From NCBI GenBank assembly GCA_900404475.1, contig OUQQ01000001.1:124001-188000 (forward strand): a stretch of 64,000 nucleotides of DNA, written 5' to 3'. The position numbers and the translations under genes are program-made. Shown in pieces: positions 38,671 to 51,020 of the stretch; position 1 is the stretch's first letter; each line of letters begins with the position of its first letter. The notes below the pieces were generated by a model. The model was not told where the DNA came from and made no database searches. It was given only the letters and a program-made list of their open reading frames with translations. The DNA comes from Spongospora subterranea (Eukaryota; Endomyxa; Phytomyxea; Plasmodiophorida; Plasmodiophoridae).

Positions 38671-40055
38671 CTATAATGCCTGGAAAACCTTGGCCGCAAA
38701 GGATACTTGATTATTCGCCCTACTGTATCCATCGGATTCGTTAACCGTAATCATGACGTTAGATAACGTCCTGCTCATTCGATTAAATTGCACCAGAACC
38801 GGAGAAATAGATAACGGCTGATCTTCATCAGAGGACAGCGTCAGATGTGCAATAAACCGAGGCTCCACCGGGACGACTTTCCAGCAGACTCGTTGTTGCT
38901 CTGTATCAAACATACAAGAAGGTGGTGAAGCTGAAACCAGTTCCAAAACACGTCCAGGAGGAGTCATCGCAACCAGTAAAGAAATGGAATCCACGTCAGA
39001 TCCTGGTGAAACAGATATCAACAAACAGTCAAACTGTATATAGGTTTTATCAACAACCTTCAACGTCAATAACTAGATGAACATCAGTCTTGGAAATCAT
39101 ATGATTAGTCGTGACTCTAATCGGAAACAAAGCAGGATCCATGTCTAGAGAGTACCTCAAGACGGGAACGGACGCGGTATTGGCAGCAATATTGGTACTG
39201 TACATGTAATCCCCAATCTCTTCTACAGCTTTAGCGTTGGCCATAACCTCCGCTGTTAGGATAAAACGTAATGAATGGAATGCAATTGAAACAAGAAGAA
39301 CCTCCCTACCCAGTTGGTCATCACTAGAGAGGCTAAAGCTAACAACAACATCATGTTGTTGAGGTGGATCGACAAACAATGTCACCATACCAACAACATT
39401 GAGGTCTGAAACATTTCCTGAGCGCATATTGCATGACACCGTTTCCGACACGTTGGCACAAACTACAGCTTTTGATTCCATGCCCTGATGAAAAATTAAA
39501 ACCAAACAAAAAAACACGAGGGTCATTATCACCTTCGCAGCCGTGGGCGAAACCACTTTTGAGGTTTCAGGCGCACCCACTTCAGGGCTGGCGGTGTCGG
39601 GAGGAGTAATAGAAGATTCGCTGTCAACATGCCTGCTGGAAGCCTTAGCGGTTTTCTTCTTCTTTTTCTTCTCTGAGACTGCGGGCCTTGGCTTCGATGT
39701 TGAAGCTGTGGGAGGTTTATCGAAATTGATAACCGCTCTTGAAAGCTCCTCAGTCGTTGCCTCTACCTGTACGAAAAGCATATGAAATTGATACAACCAC
39801 CGACCCATTTCAAAATACGGCTTCATTCTTGGGCTTAATCACAATTGGGTTAACGGAATGATGGGTGGCGTCCAGAGCATCGTCATCGCTATTATCGTGG
39901 TCACCTTCTACAGGGCGGGTTCCATCAGCGTCCTTTCGAATTATATAGCTATGCGTTGAAAGACTAAGCGTTGAATTACTACGCACAATAGGCACGTACC
40001 CATCTTGATCATACTGAACATCGTCAGATTGCACGTTTTTTTTCACTGTCGACAT
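38671..40055 (-). CDS. Muniscin-type mu-homology domain protein (FCHo/Syp1 family)
   Basis: A Ser/Thr-rich linker with acidic patches (ITPPDTASPEVGAPET, Lys-rich EKKKKKKTAK) precedes a C-terminal mu-homology domain spread over several exons. Motifs in muniscin order are SVPVLRYSLDMDP, NHMISKTDVHLVIDVE, LELVSASPPSCMFD, QQRVCWKVVPVEPRF and PVLVQFNRMSRTLSNV, ending AKVFQAL. Muniscins start clathrin-coated pits, and this domain binds cargo and EPS15. The usual N-terminal F-BAR domain is not present next to it. The first in-frame ATG is 40055, but the frame extends upstream without ATG to a possible acceptor joining the preceding coiled-coil gene (40979-42606). Confidence 0.65.
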
Positions 40056-40209
40056 TGATCTTGAATCGTTAGGCTGACCTTCCTCCTCTGTAATATTAGT
40101 ATCGACGGAAGGGTAACGGGCTGACAATCTCGGGACGACCGATAACCGATTCTGCGAGAAAGATCCACCCTGCGATAAACGACTTCTATTTGAACCCAAT
40201 TCTGCTGGC

Positions 40210-42606
40210 CTGATTGAGCCGAATAAACATTAATAAGAATATAACACAAGTCATTGGCATACTTGGTTTGAATCATCAGAATATACTGAATATACGTGAG
40301 ACGGGCTTCCTTCTCCTTGTATGGCTGCTTGCTTGAAACAACGAAGTTTAGTCCCCGTACAGTCAAAACAATCAGATCACGCGAGGCAGGTGAGGCGGCC
40401 AGCAAGTCAAACGGAGGGATTTTTTCACTAATTTTCAAAGTGAACCTAAACAACTAAATAAAAATCACAAATTAAAAATAGTCCTGAAACCGACCTAGTA
40501 TCATCCATAGAAGAACAAGAAACGACAACTGATGGGCTGTACGGTTCTTTAATGGTGGTAGTTTTGCCTTCCCGAACCTTCAATTTATCTTTAGTTAAAA
40601 CTAACGATTTTGTCTGATATGCGAACGTATTAAACCATGAAATGCACGATGTTGTGACGAGCGAACCAACATTTTTTGTTGCAGAATCTGACAAATTTTT
40701 TATGCCGAATTCTATGTCTTTTTTCAGATGAAAATTTTCATGCAGTTGTTTGGCAAGCGATGCGGATAAAACAACAGGGCCTATTTCAGACGATACACTA
40801 AGCCCTGTTGCGTTAATCAAAACAACACGGATAACGCGCCCAAGATCATCCGCATTGACATTGTAAACGTCCGTTGATTTGCTCTCGATGACTGAACAAA
40901 GCAGCTGAATAAGCCAGTACGCACAACTAAGTGGAACGCACGTTGAAAAGCAGAAGATGCCGAAGAGGCACGATACCACTCATAAGCAACAACGTCACCG
41001 CAGTCATGAAACCGAACACGTATTTCATCACCGACCTACAACCTGTTACTTACATAGCCCAATAAAATTAAAATCCTACTTCAGGCTCAGAATCATGGGG
41101 AGATTCGAAATAGCATTGCATCTTCGATTGATCTAACTCCCGTTCCTGAATCGTCTTGACAGCAGTTTCAACAGCCTTTAATTTCTGCTCCGTATCGGCA
41201 ATAACAGCTTGCTGCATTAGAGACAATTGATTTTTTTCAGCCTAAAATGTGGTTAATCTACAGATAAGGATTGAGGTAGCAACGCATACCCTTGTTTGTT
41301 CTAGTTGAGCTTGCAGTTGTACGTTCTTTGCTCGTTCGGCTGCCATTTCCTGTTCTGACTGCTTTAGCAAGGCAGAGGCCCTTAACATTTCCGCATCTTT
41401 CAAGGCAATTTGATGCTGTAAATTTTGCAGCTGGTCTGATTGCATGTGATGAAACTGGATCGCTTCGTTGTATTTAGCCATAAGTCTTTCAAAAACTTCT
41501 TTTTGTTGAGCCGATACAGCAAGGAATTTCTGTTTTTGCCGGTGCAACTCCTTTGATAATTGTCAGACTAAGATGAAACGAAGTCACACCAACATACCAC
41601 TTCTTTTATGGAGTTAAATCTATCCACGAGGGACTTGAACTTGGATTTCTCGCTCTCTAAATCAGTCTTCGCAACGTTATACAGGGCATGTCACCTTGCC
41701 ACAAGAAAACTAACCTGAAGCTTCAAAATTCTGCTGGGGTACTCATGATTTTCAACCTTTAACCTCTACATAACCGTCAAATACCCTCAAACAACTAGAA
41801 TTGTGATGCATACAATTAATTCCTGCTCTTTCTGTTCAATCACGATCGTAAGCCTATTTTGCTCCTCCTGTGCTAGAACTAGAAACTGTACCAATTCTCA
41901 GTAAATTTCTGAACCGGCATCATCATACATACGCCTTTGAGCTCCTGTTGTGCTTGAAGCGCAGCTTCAAGCTGAGACTCATTTGTTGAACGAACAGCCT
42001 CTATTTCCATAGACCGAACACGCTGAATCTCTTTGGCTTGCTTGAGTTGCATGCGATAAAGGTTTGTAGATGTTTCCAATGCTTCAATTTCTTGTTGAGC
42101 CTGAATCAGAGCGGTTTTGAGACGCTCGATTTCCTGCAAAGCGTTTCCGTTTTCGGGAACAACAGAAACCGGAATCTGAACAGCATTGACAGAAAGGTCA
42201 TCTCCAGCTTCGCTACCAGAATGTGGAGTGCCGTTAGAGGATGCAGCAACATCTTCTTCTTGCGTCCATTGTTCAACGGCATCCATTGCCGAATCGCAGT
42301 TAGTCACCGTATCCTCATTGTCATTGTTTGAATCCTGGTCCTGAAACCAGTATCAGAATACCGAAACAGAGGCATCGACCTTGGCATTACCGGAACCATA
42401 TTCCGGATATCGTTCAATGCGACCCACTGATCCATGGACTCCTCCTTCTCCGTTTTCTCAGTCCACTGGTCGACAACAGCCAAAGCCGAGTCATCCAGGG
42501 ACGCGTCCATGTCGTTGGAGTTGATCGGCTGCGGCGCTGGCGCCGGACTTTCATTTCTGATCGACAGGATCGAAAGGATATCGCAATTCACAGTGGGATC
42601 GGACAT
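40210..42606 (-). CDS. Coiled-coil protein with AIR9-like C-terminal repeats
   Basis: ATG 42606 starts SDPTVNCDILSILSIRNE. Two acidic WT-containing stretches (VDQWTEKTEK, VEQWTQEED) follow, then long heptad-rich exons (EIERLKTALIQAQQEIEAL; AKYNEAIQFHHMQSDQLQNL). The region 41100-40450 has VGDEIRVRFHDCG with EWYRAS, then ADDLGRVIRVVLINATG. This strand-loop pattern resembles the A9 repeats of plant AIR9, a microtubule-associated protein. The last block ends in SRDLIVLTVRGLNFVVS, also AIR9-like. It probably acts on microtubules or the flagellum. A 38-nt GT-AG intron at about 40203-40240 would splice it in frame to the mu-homology gene. Confidence 0.5.
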
Positions 42607-43206
42607 ATCCGATCAATACATCGACGATAATGAAATGGAGCGAGCGCGATGTGTTTGATGATATGGGATTTGATAAATGTGTATCTGTCTCAGACAGAAG
42701 AGTATTAGCACATCAGCCCCCGCTATAATACAGTGAAGATCGTGTCGAGCGACCCGTCGTCAGTGAGCTCAGGCTCTAGACCACCGGTGGCCGTTTAGTC
42801 CGTGTGCGACTGGGGTGCGGCCCCTTGTTCTGCGTGCCCGTATATACAGCGGTCGACTGCTGGTGGTCCCACCTGGTGACCGGCGTTGACGACCTTCAAA
42901 GGGGTATTCGGTCGGAAATCAGCAGCTCGCTATAAGTTGTATCTAGTGGGCTCCTTTTTTGGATCGATTTCAGATATCGTCGGAAGATATTCGCGAACGT
43001 CTGTCAATGAGGTTCGGGGCATCCAGTTGTAATACACGATATATGAATTCCGTCTGTTTGTCACCGTTCATCGTCTTCGAATTTTAACCTTCTCCTTGTG
43101 CTATATTGAAAAGGGCCATATTATCACCTAAAAAAAATCGATCGTACATTATGATCAACGTCTTGTCAAGTACGTCAGTCCTGGCGAAATAACCCAGCGC
43201 CAAATC
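42607..43206. promoter_or_regulatory. Divergent promoter region
   Basis: Two genes start about 600 bp apart on opposite strands here. The stretch is not open in any long frame. No clear core promoter element was recognised. Confidence 0.4.
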
Positions 43207-46200
43207 ATGTCGTTCGATCGTAGGCGCCGGAAAATTGTTCAGGTTGGATTGTTGCCACCTCGATCACGATCCAAGCTCGATCAACATGGGCCGAATTCAG
43301 CCCGCGACCCCGACGACAAACGATCGCGATCTGCCGCCTCAGCTCGAATGGAAACTCCAATAACGGATCGCCCATCGAAGTTCAAACGCGATCAGTTGCT
43401 AGCGCGAATGCAGAAAACGGAGTCGTTCTGCCATCCGCGTCGGTCCATCATCAACGCCAAGAACAAGAAAGAGATCCTAGCGATTATAGCGCCATCATTA
43501 CAAGAGGCTCAAGACGATCGTAACTAATTTTGCTTGCGGTTGTTGATTGATATTGATCGGATTTGTTGAATTGTTTTCAGTATCTGCTGATCCACAGTCC
43601 CCTGTTTTCAAATGGAGTCTACGAGAAATCGCTGGAATCATGCCCAAGCTTGGGAATGGGGTCGATGCTGACTCCCAGGTCCGAGTCCTTTCGGCTCGTC
43701 GAAATTCATTTCATTACATCAAAGGGCGAGTGAACTTCGAAAGCCAGAGTCTGCAGGCGAATTTCGAGGGGATTCGATCTCGCCGATCTCTCGATGATGG
43801 CGAGGTCATAGTTGAGGATGGCGACGACGACGACGATGATGGTAATACGGCTAGGTCTTTTAAGGAACAGCCATCCGACCCACATCGTCAGATGCTGGCA
43901 CTGATCCGGTCGAGGCGCTTGCCGAGTCGATGGCGCAATTGCATCAATCGATAACAGCTCAACTCCATCAGGTATGGTCGCGTCATGGCACTCCATCAGA
44001 ACCCAATCACGCTAAGGGGTGATGGCAGATGCCTGCACTTCGAAGGGAACTCGATCTCAACTACGAGTTGCTGATGTCGTGTCCTCATCCAAAGGAGCAG
44101 GGGGCCAAAGATAAGGTTAGGATGCCATTCAAAACGATTACAATATTAACTTAATTCGGGTTTCGTCAACAGTTCGATCATTCATCAGATATGAACAAAC
44201 TGTTCGAATCATTACGATTGCGAAGGTATAACCCCCCCCCCCCCAATCGTTTATTCGTTCATAAAAAATCATTTTGACGGTTCAGCAAAGGCGACCATGG
44301 CATTACCGATCCTCGACAGCTGAAGCGTCATCAGGATCTCATATCCCTCAATGAGGATATTGTAGTCGCCGTTAAAGATATAAACGCGTATCTGGCCGAG
44401 GTCAACCACCAAAACGGCAAGCAATCCGAGCTCAAACGATCAAGTCTTGATCCAGCTCGTTCCGTTGAACATATGATCCACATCAGCGAACTTTTCCGTC
44501 GCGCGTTGCGAACGGTAATGCAAAAGTTCTTCGGAATCCGAAAGATTTCCCGATCTGGAAAATTTAGGTTATGGAACACGATATCAATATTGCATGGGCC
44601 TTGGAGACGTGTTGGAAAGGTGCTACGCTAACTAATGAGGCGTGTTTGGCGAGAGAGACTGCGTTTATTCATCATGGTGAACGACAACTTTAGCGCATCG
44701 CCCTATAATCGGATAACCGGATCCTGAATCGTGGCGTCTTGTAGTGAATAATCAACTGCAGAATGTAAACTATCGTAATATAGGAGGGAACAACCTATCG
44801 AACGAGAGGTCTTCGGCAGTGGCCAAACTGCAAGACTCATTCGATAACGATGTGCTGAAGAAGAGGATGGAATCTTTACAGAATGGTAGGCAGTCATGAA
44901 TATGTCTGGATCATGGGATCATATGAAAACGAGGGATAACCGCCCCATACAGAACTATATGAGATGAAGAAGGAGAATATATCGTTGAGATCGCGGGTGA
45001 AGGCGAGCGAGCTTCTGACCAGGCAACGGCTTATCAGCCATTTATACCACGATGATGAGGACCCGAACCAACCACAGGTCCTGGCAATATTCCACCAACT
45101 CTGGTGTAGTCTTCTCATTAATTGAGTGTCAGAATCGGTCGGATGAGGCTAAACCATCATTCCAACACGGCGAGCCACAATATTTCCCTATTCACGTGCC
45201 CACAACCGCTATCGTCTCTGGGCCTCGCTCCACTGGTCCCATCTCGGTAAGCAACATGTGATGTGTCCTGCATAGCACAAACGGGGATCACCAAATCACC
45301 AATACAAAATATCATATCGTGTGTGTAGAGGAGATCGATTCGCTCAGAGAATACCACTCCTCGCCCCAGACAGGCCTCAATGGTCAACGAACAAGATGAA
45401 CCCATCGACCATGAACGGGAGTTCTTCTCTGCCCGATCCATTGGTCTAGAGAGAATGTCCCTCCCGAGGTAATCTCTACCTGTCTATTTTCCAGCTCAAT
45501 CGATCGAATTGAGGGACAGTACGACGCTCTCTCCTGTCGCTGTCGATCTTGTCCTAGGTCGCGTTCCACAAGTTATCACCCATGCACTCAACGTCATCAC
45601 CAGCTCCAAAGTAGGCCCAATCCTGGTTTCCAAACGACGCTCATATTCGCAACACGGCGATTCCCATTTCAGGAAATGATTCCTCCGTTGAGTCATACTG
45701 AACTATATCGATTATCGATTGAGGCGTTGGTGGAATCGACTGCCTATTATGGATATACACCCGAGGCCATCGTAATAACTCAACAATAGTCGATCGCATA
45801 AGACCGTTGACCGGCAACTGAATTGTTCTGCTCAGGTGCCATCGGTATCGACCCAAATCTTACAGTTTCCCGATTTCCTCTTGACCTTCTTCCAGCTCCG
45901 ATACGGTACCAAGAAAGAGTCAGATGTACAAATGGGAAGGTGGTGAGATTACCTGATGGTTGGGCAGCAGAAATTTCAAATCGGTTTTCAGGTTCTGCTT
46001 CGAACTGCAGCAAATCCAACTTGAAGATATTCGGCCTAGTATATTTGGAACTCTGCCTTTATTGTCCATTATTGGAAAACTAGTAGGGTTGGCCAAATCC
46101 AACCTACACAAGCAAGCGTTTAGCCTGATACTGTTCGGATTCGCTCAATGGCATTGTAATGAAAAGGTCAAGAAGGTTTGTGAATTGATGATCACGTGCG

Positions 46201-47319
46201 GTTTTTTTGGGGAAGATATCGATTTACTGGTTGGCCAGATCTATTTTGAAGCTCAAAGAGATTTGTTCGAAACAAAGGTCAATGGGTTAATGACTCAAAC
46301 CGGCAACTCTGAGGAAGGAGAAAACCTCGAGCCGAAGGAAATCGGCTTCTTTGAAGAGGGACTTTTGATCCCATTGGACATAGCAGAAGATATCCTCCAG
46401 AAGACTCACAAGCATTTCCAACTGAAAACATCGATCGAGATTGGTCAGAGCCATCTGGAAGGGGAGACTGTACTTGCTGATGGATCAAAGTATGGCGTCT
46501 GAAATGGGGAAACGCCGTTCAACATCGCTGATTGGCTCGTGCGTATAGCATTGGACACAACCAGATGCACATCTTGCTGACGATGCATCACATTCATCGG
46601 GGGATCGAGATCCGAACACGGATCAAGGAGCTGAAAGTGGAAGACATCGAATCACTATTCCGTCGGTTTGATGCTAGGCGCTGGTATGCGCTCCGAATAT
46701 CAAATCGATTGTTTGAACTGATCTGAATTTCCTGCTGATGCAGTGGTCGCATGCCGTTGTTGCAATTCATATCGTGCATTCGCAATCTACGGTGTGGTGT
46801 CTCCGATGATGAAATACATGCCATTGTTCGCCTGTTCGATACGAGTTCAAAACGATCTCAGGAAGTCGACTATAAGAAATTCGCCAAGTTCTTCAGCCCA
46901 GTCACTCTTTTTGTCTCGGTAGACACAAGTAAGCGAAATGGGAGCGGCGATCGTCTTCAATTGTTGATATGTGGTTTTTGAATATTTGAGTGGTATCCTC
47001 CCTGATCACAATGTGGTCAAACGAAACAGCTACGAACGAATCAGAAGCTATGAGAAAATTCGTTTGTAATGATTTCAAGCAACGAATATCGGAGCTAAAC
47101 GAGTTTACCGCCATCATCCAAAGCATGAAGCCAGGTAAAAAACTACAAATTAAGCGATAGTCGTGATTTGACTCAACTTGTCGAGATAGATATCACCGTT
47201 CAAGACGCGGCAATCTACTTTCAAGAATGCCTTGATATATCAGGGTCAAATTTCGTCACAAGAAGCACGTTTCTGGCAATGACCCGAACACATTGTCTAT
47301 TCAATAATTTATCCCATTA
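43207..47319 (+). CDS. Large multi-exon coiled-coil/EF-hand protein, possibly axonemal or centriolar
   Basis: Exon 1 from ATG 43207 is basic and polar (SFDRRRRKIVQVGLLPPR). An intron from 43522 leads to SADPQSPVFKWSLREIAG. An Asp run splices to AGTDPVEALAESMAQLHQS. Helical exons follow (LRRELDLNYELLMSCP; LKRHQDLISLNEDIVVAVKD; ELYEMKKENISLRSRV). A larger ordered part lies at 45800-46500 (AFSLILFGFAQWHCNEKVKK; FEEGLLIPLDIAEDIL). Two EF-hand-like units come at 46620-46900 (VEDIESLFRRFDARR; DEIHAIVRLFDTSSK). The last exon (47192-47319) reads ITVQDAAIYFQECLDISGSN. The family is not recognised. Its end is 23 bp from that of CEP78, and it sits among ciliary genes. Confidence 0.5.
44231..44244 (+). 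repeat. Poly-C run inside an intron
   Basis: Thirteen C residues follow a GTATAA donor within six bases. Similar C-runs occur in other introns of the window. Confidence 0.8.
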
Positions 47320-47341
47320 ATATAACTGTATATAATCATTT

Positions 47342-49201
47342 CTAGGTTGACGGTTGCTCAATTTTTGCAATTATTCGTTCAAAAAAATCGCATGATTTTT
47401 TCACTTGACTGGAGAGAAATGCAAAATTGGCTGCAGTGTCACTCTGCATATTACCTTCCTTATTTTCGGAATTTTCCAGTTCATCCATGTACATGTGCAG
47501 CCTTTGGAAAAGGCTGTCGAACGCGGTAACAAGCTGTACGAATCAAATATATAATCATCACAGCGTCCCGACGTAAACTCCATACCTGCCCTATCTGATG
47601 AACATCGTCCTCATTGATAAGATCAGGCTTGAGCTTTGATTTTTTTTGTGCAGCTTTAACAGTTCTCGACCGGATCTTGCGCCTGAAGTAAGGTTTCGAA
47701 GAGCGCAATTGCTGTTGATTTTAAGCTCATGATTATGAATTTACAAGAGGCATACCTGGATTTGCAGCTTCAAATGCGTGTTTTCTTTGCCGAGTTCGTT
47801 GATCGAATGATTCTTTGTAGAAATTTCTCGTTTATTTCGTTTGATGGTTTTTGTCAAATCAGCGATGTCGGAAAACCCAAACGAGGACAAAAATTCTTGA
47901 AAGTCGTGGGTTAAATCTGGCGTCGTTATTTGTGGTGATGGGATGATGACCTGCAACACATTAGACTTCTTTCCAGTATCTGGCGCATAATTACTGTTTT
48001 GGTACTGGAATGTTCATGGACCGGCGCTGCACGAGCTTGAGCCCATGCACTCGGTCTCACCTGAACATTGCTCGGCACTTTGGCTGTGGCCCATTTGGCC
48101 ATCAAAGGGTCTCCATGCTAAATGCAGACATATAGCCTGTCGAATGGAATATGAACGCGTTCACTGACCTTGCTATCTTGCCTATTGACCAAAATAGATT
48201 TCAAGTGAGCGACCAATGCCACATCTAATCCAGGATTGTCATCGATGGTGATTGAGCACAGCGATTGATTGATTTGCAGCATTTCAATCAGTGCACAAAT
48301 GGCGACATTTGTGAGCTGATTTGAGCTAAGATTGATATCCAGAACCCATTTGTCGTCTGTCAGAGCCTCGATCAAGCTAGGATACTCAGTAAAAGCATCA
48401 CGAATTCAAATATATCTCATACCATTTAACCCCAATATCGCCAAGGCGGTTATCTTGTAAGTCCACACTCAGGACGCCCAATGTAGACATACCCGGCATT
48501 CCATCATTGTCACGTAATCTATATTGCCATTTCGCCACATCTCGACGAATATTATGATTGGAGATTACATCGCTGAAATGAGAAGCGCTACTCTCGTTGA
48601 GCCCGCAATTGATGAAGTGCCAGTGAGTGATCTCAGATGATATTAGCTGTTGCATTATTCCTAATTCAAATATATTAGCGTTGAATATGAGCGCAAACAA
48701 TATTGATTACTGGATAACAGCCCAGAATCTAATACCACATTTCTTATAAATATCGATTTCAGTGTCTTCAATGAGCCCTTTACTATTGCAGGAATCCGCT
48801 TTGCAATACATGGAGTTACAGAATCGAATTCTACACACGTTAGTTCATGGTTACGACTTAGACCTCGGATAAGGTTTTTTGCAAGCTCATTTTCGGTTGA
48901 CCGTGTCGATGACGGCAAACTATTAACACGAGCCTTTGTGTGTAGACGTTGTCGTTCTGAATTGGAGATGCGAACGACTTTGAACGTTGGTACAGCATAT
49001 AATACTTTGAATAATGATTCGGCGATAAATGCAGTGGTTGAATGGATATCGATATCAAGGGTATCTTCCCCTAGCAGTCTCATGACGGAATCAGTAACCT
49101 GCACATGCTATGCTATCAGTGATGACAGGTTCGAAGAGCAACGCCCCCGACCTGAACGGATCGAGCATCACATTTTTGTTTGAACAGCGTCTGTTTGGCA
49201 T
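47342..49201 (-). CDS. CEP78: CEP78-like centrosomal leucine-rich-repeat protein
   Basis: The leucine-rich part matches CEP78 in order: HWHFINCGLNESSASHFSDV, then NHNIRRDVAKWQYRLRD, LGVLSVDLQDNRLGDIGVKW, WVLDINLSSNQLTNVAICAL and SITIDDNPGLDVALVAHL. A linker and a coiled coil follow (NKREISTKNHSINELGKE), then LVTAFDSLFQRLHMYMDELE near the end, where CEP78 has its second conserved helix. The stop is at 47342. The N terminus (ATG 49201, PNRRCSNKNVML) is spliced to an exon with LGEDTLDIDIHSTTAFI. CEP78 sits at the mature centriole wall and regulates cilium length with VprBP and CP110. Seven or more short introns; some junctions were read only approximately. Confidence 0.82.
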
Positions 49202-49770
49202 TGTAATCTTGAAATGTCTGTAATTTAGTTGACATTTTATTATGAACAATGGCAGCAGTGAGAGCTCTCCTAGCCAATCCACTCAAAGAGAACAGAATTT
49301 CAGTTACTGAACACTACTGTAACTGAACAAGCGGCACACTGGGCCTTATACCTATACTGCTCTGTGAGACTGTGCCCAAGTGGGCAAGGCTGACGAGGAG
49401 AGACAGGTTACCGGGGCTGACAGACAAGGATAAGCGGGAAAGGTGGGGTGATGGGCCCCGGTTGTTGACAATAAAACGGTGGATGGACCGGGTATTTATT
49501 TAATGGCAGATAGGTTGTCGTCCGAAGAGGTTCATGTAATTCGACAAGTTGGTGAAGACAGCCAACAGTGAGAGACGACGCTGAGTCTGTCAGCGATTCC
49601 TGACGAAGCATGACGCTTAGCCAATGTCGAGATCATGAAGAACATGTACGCCGACATGACTGGATTTATATCTTTTTTTTTTGTATGTACAAAATTGCAC
49701 GATTATTTGCACGATTATTGTTTTGTCCAAGGTGCACTATTATGTGCACTATGTGGCGCTAATACGCACT
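49202..49770. other. Region upstream of CEP78 with GCACTATTA-type short repeats
   Basis: No gene recognised. At 49690-49776 short units TTGCACGATTA and TGCACTATTA repeat imperfectly up to the edge of foldback 3. Confidence 0.5.
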
Positions 49771-50245
49771 ATTGCACACCTGGCGCTTGGATCAAACTCC
49801 AGAGACTGCAGCAACATCTGCTGTCCAAAAAAAGGACGAGGTATTCATAAGGATTACGGCGAGCACCAAGTCAAATGCTGGAAAAGCGCAACGGTGCCAG
49901 AGGAGTACGTCGGACATGCACCACCGGGGAGGCCCAAAAGCATAAAGCAGTGGAGCGAAAAAGGTACCAATCCGACGCGTACAAACGCGCGCGCCCGAAC
50001 ACGTGTGTTCAAACGCCTGGAAGAAGTCAATTGTACGCGTAGGATTGGTACTTTTTTCGCTCCACTGCTTTATGCTTTTAAGCCTCCGCCGGTGGTGCAT
50101 GTGCGACGTACTCCTCTGTCACCGTTGCGCTTTTCCAAAATTTGACTTGGTGCTCGTCGTAATCCTTATGAATGCCTCGACCCTTTTTGGACAGCAGATG
50201 TTGCTGCAGTCTCAGGAGGTTGATCCAAGCGCCAGGGTGTGCAAT
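49771..50245. mobile_element. Foldback element 3: ~214-bp inverted repeats with 46-bp loop
   Basis: Left arm 49771-49984 and right arm 50031-50245 are reverse complements with few mismatches over their whole length. They start at ATTGCACACCTGGCGCTTGG and meet at a GTACGCGT-rich loop. Both arms encode the same strand-independent peptide core (KSIKQWSEK with NPTRT). The loop is only 46 bp, so the DNA could extrude a cruciform and any transcript would make a near-perfect hairpin. The sequence is unlike foldbacks 1 and 2. The right arm runs directly into an inverted copy of a CEP78 segment. Confidence 0.85.
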
Positions 50246-50370
50246 CGCAACCGCCTTGGCGATATTGGGTTAAATGGTATGAGATATATTTGAATTCGTG
50301 ATGCTTTTACTGAGTATCCTAGCTTGATCGAGACAAATGGGTTCTGGATATCAATCTTAGCACATAAGGT
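50246..50370 (+). pseudogene. Inverted fragment of CEP78 (partial gene copy)
   Basis: The + strand here matches the CEP78 coding strand (minus strand of about 48330-48455). Shared sequence includes CCGCCTTGGCGATATTGG and GAATTCGTGATGCTTTTACTG. The copied piece includes the short intron of CEP78, so it was copied at DNA level, not through RNA. It lacks about 13 bases present in the gene and stops abruptly at both ends. It is too short to be functional. Confidence 0.9.
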
Positions 50371-51020
50371 TGCGCTTTTCCAGGATGTGGACATGCATAG
50401 GCGTACCGTATTAGAAATGATCGGTCGTGGGGTGTCTCCGGATTATGGCGTTTTAAGGCGTCGTACGTCCAAGATGCAAACGTTCGTGCAACCTCCCATG
50501 CGTAGGTACGACAGCTGGTGGTGTTACCGTCGAACAACAGATCTGGTAATTGGACGCGTCATGAAAATAAGAGACGTCCCTGTTGGAACGAGAAGATGGG
50601 TGACGTTTGAACGCCCTATTTTCAATTAAACTTTTAGGTTTTCTTAAATCGAGGTTAATCGCCAAGCCACATTGCTATTTTACCGAGAACTGCATGAAGT
50701 TTTTTTGATGAACACGCTGCTGATGAACCCTTGATGCTGCTTGTTTACGCAAAAAAAAATCGAATTCCTGTCGTATAAACGGCAGTTATGGTTTAAACTG
50801 GGTTCTCAAAAACTTGGCGAAAAATAAACAGCAAAAATATAACGTGATAAGCAGCGGCTCATGCTCTTCTCTCATTACGATTGCTACAGTATTACCGATC
50901 GGCCAAATGAATTTGATTGACACATGGTTGATTGTTCACTAAAGTGTACATACCCTACGATGCCCGTCTGGGTGTGTGTACACTTCATAAGACTCATGAA
51001 GTCATGAACCTCATTATCAT
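50371..51020. other. Region without a recognised gene
   Basis: Open frames on both strands (for example 50319-50537 and 50324-50629) have no recognised similarity. The sequence directly after the CEP78 fragment may belong to the same rearranged insert. Confidence 0.4.

Noticed and set aside
47345..47529. Plus-strand frame continuing the EF-hand gene
   Set aside because: The minus strand here is the conserved last exon of CEP78, and the plus gene stops at 47319.
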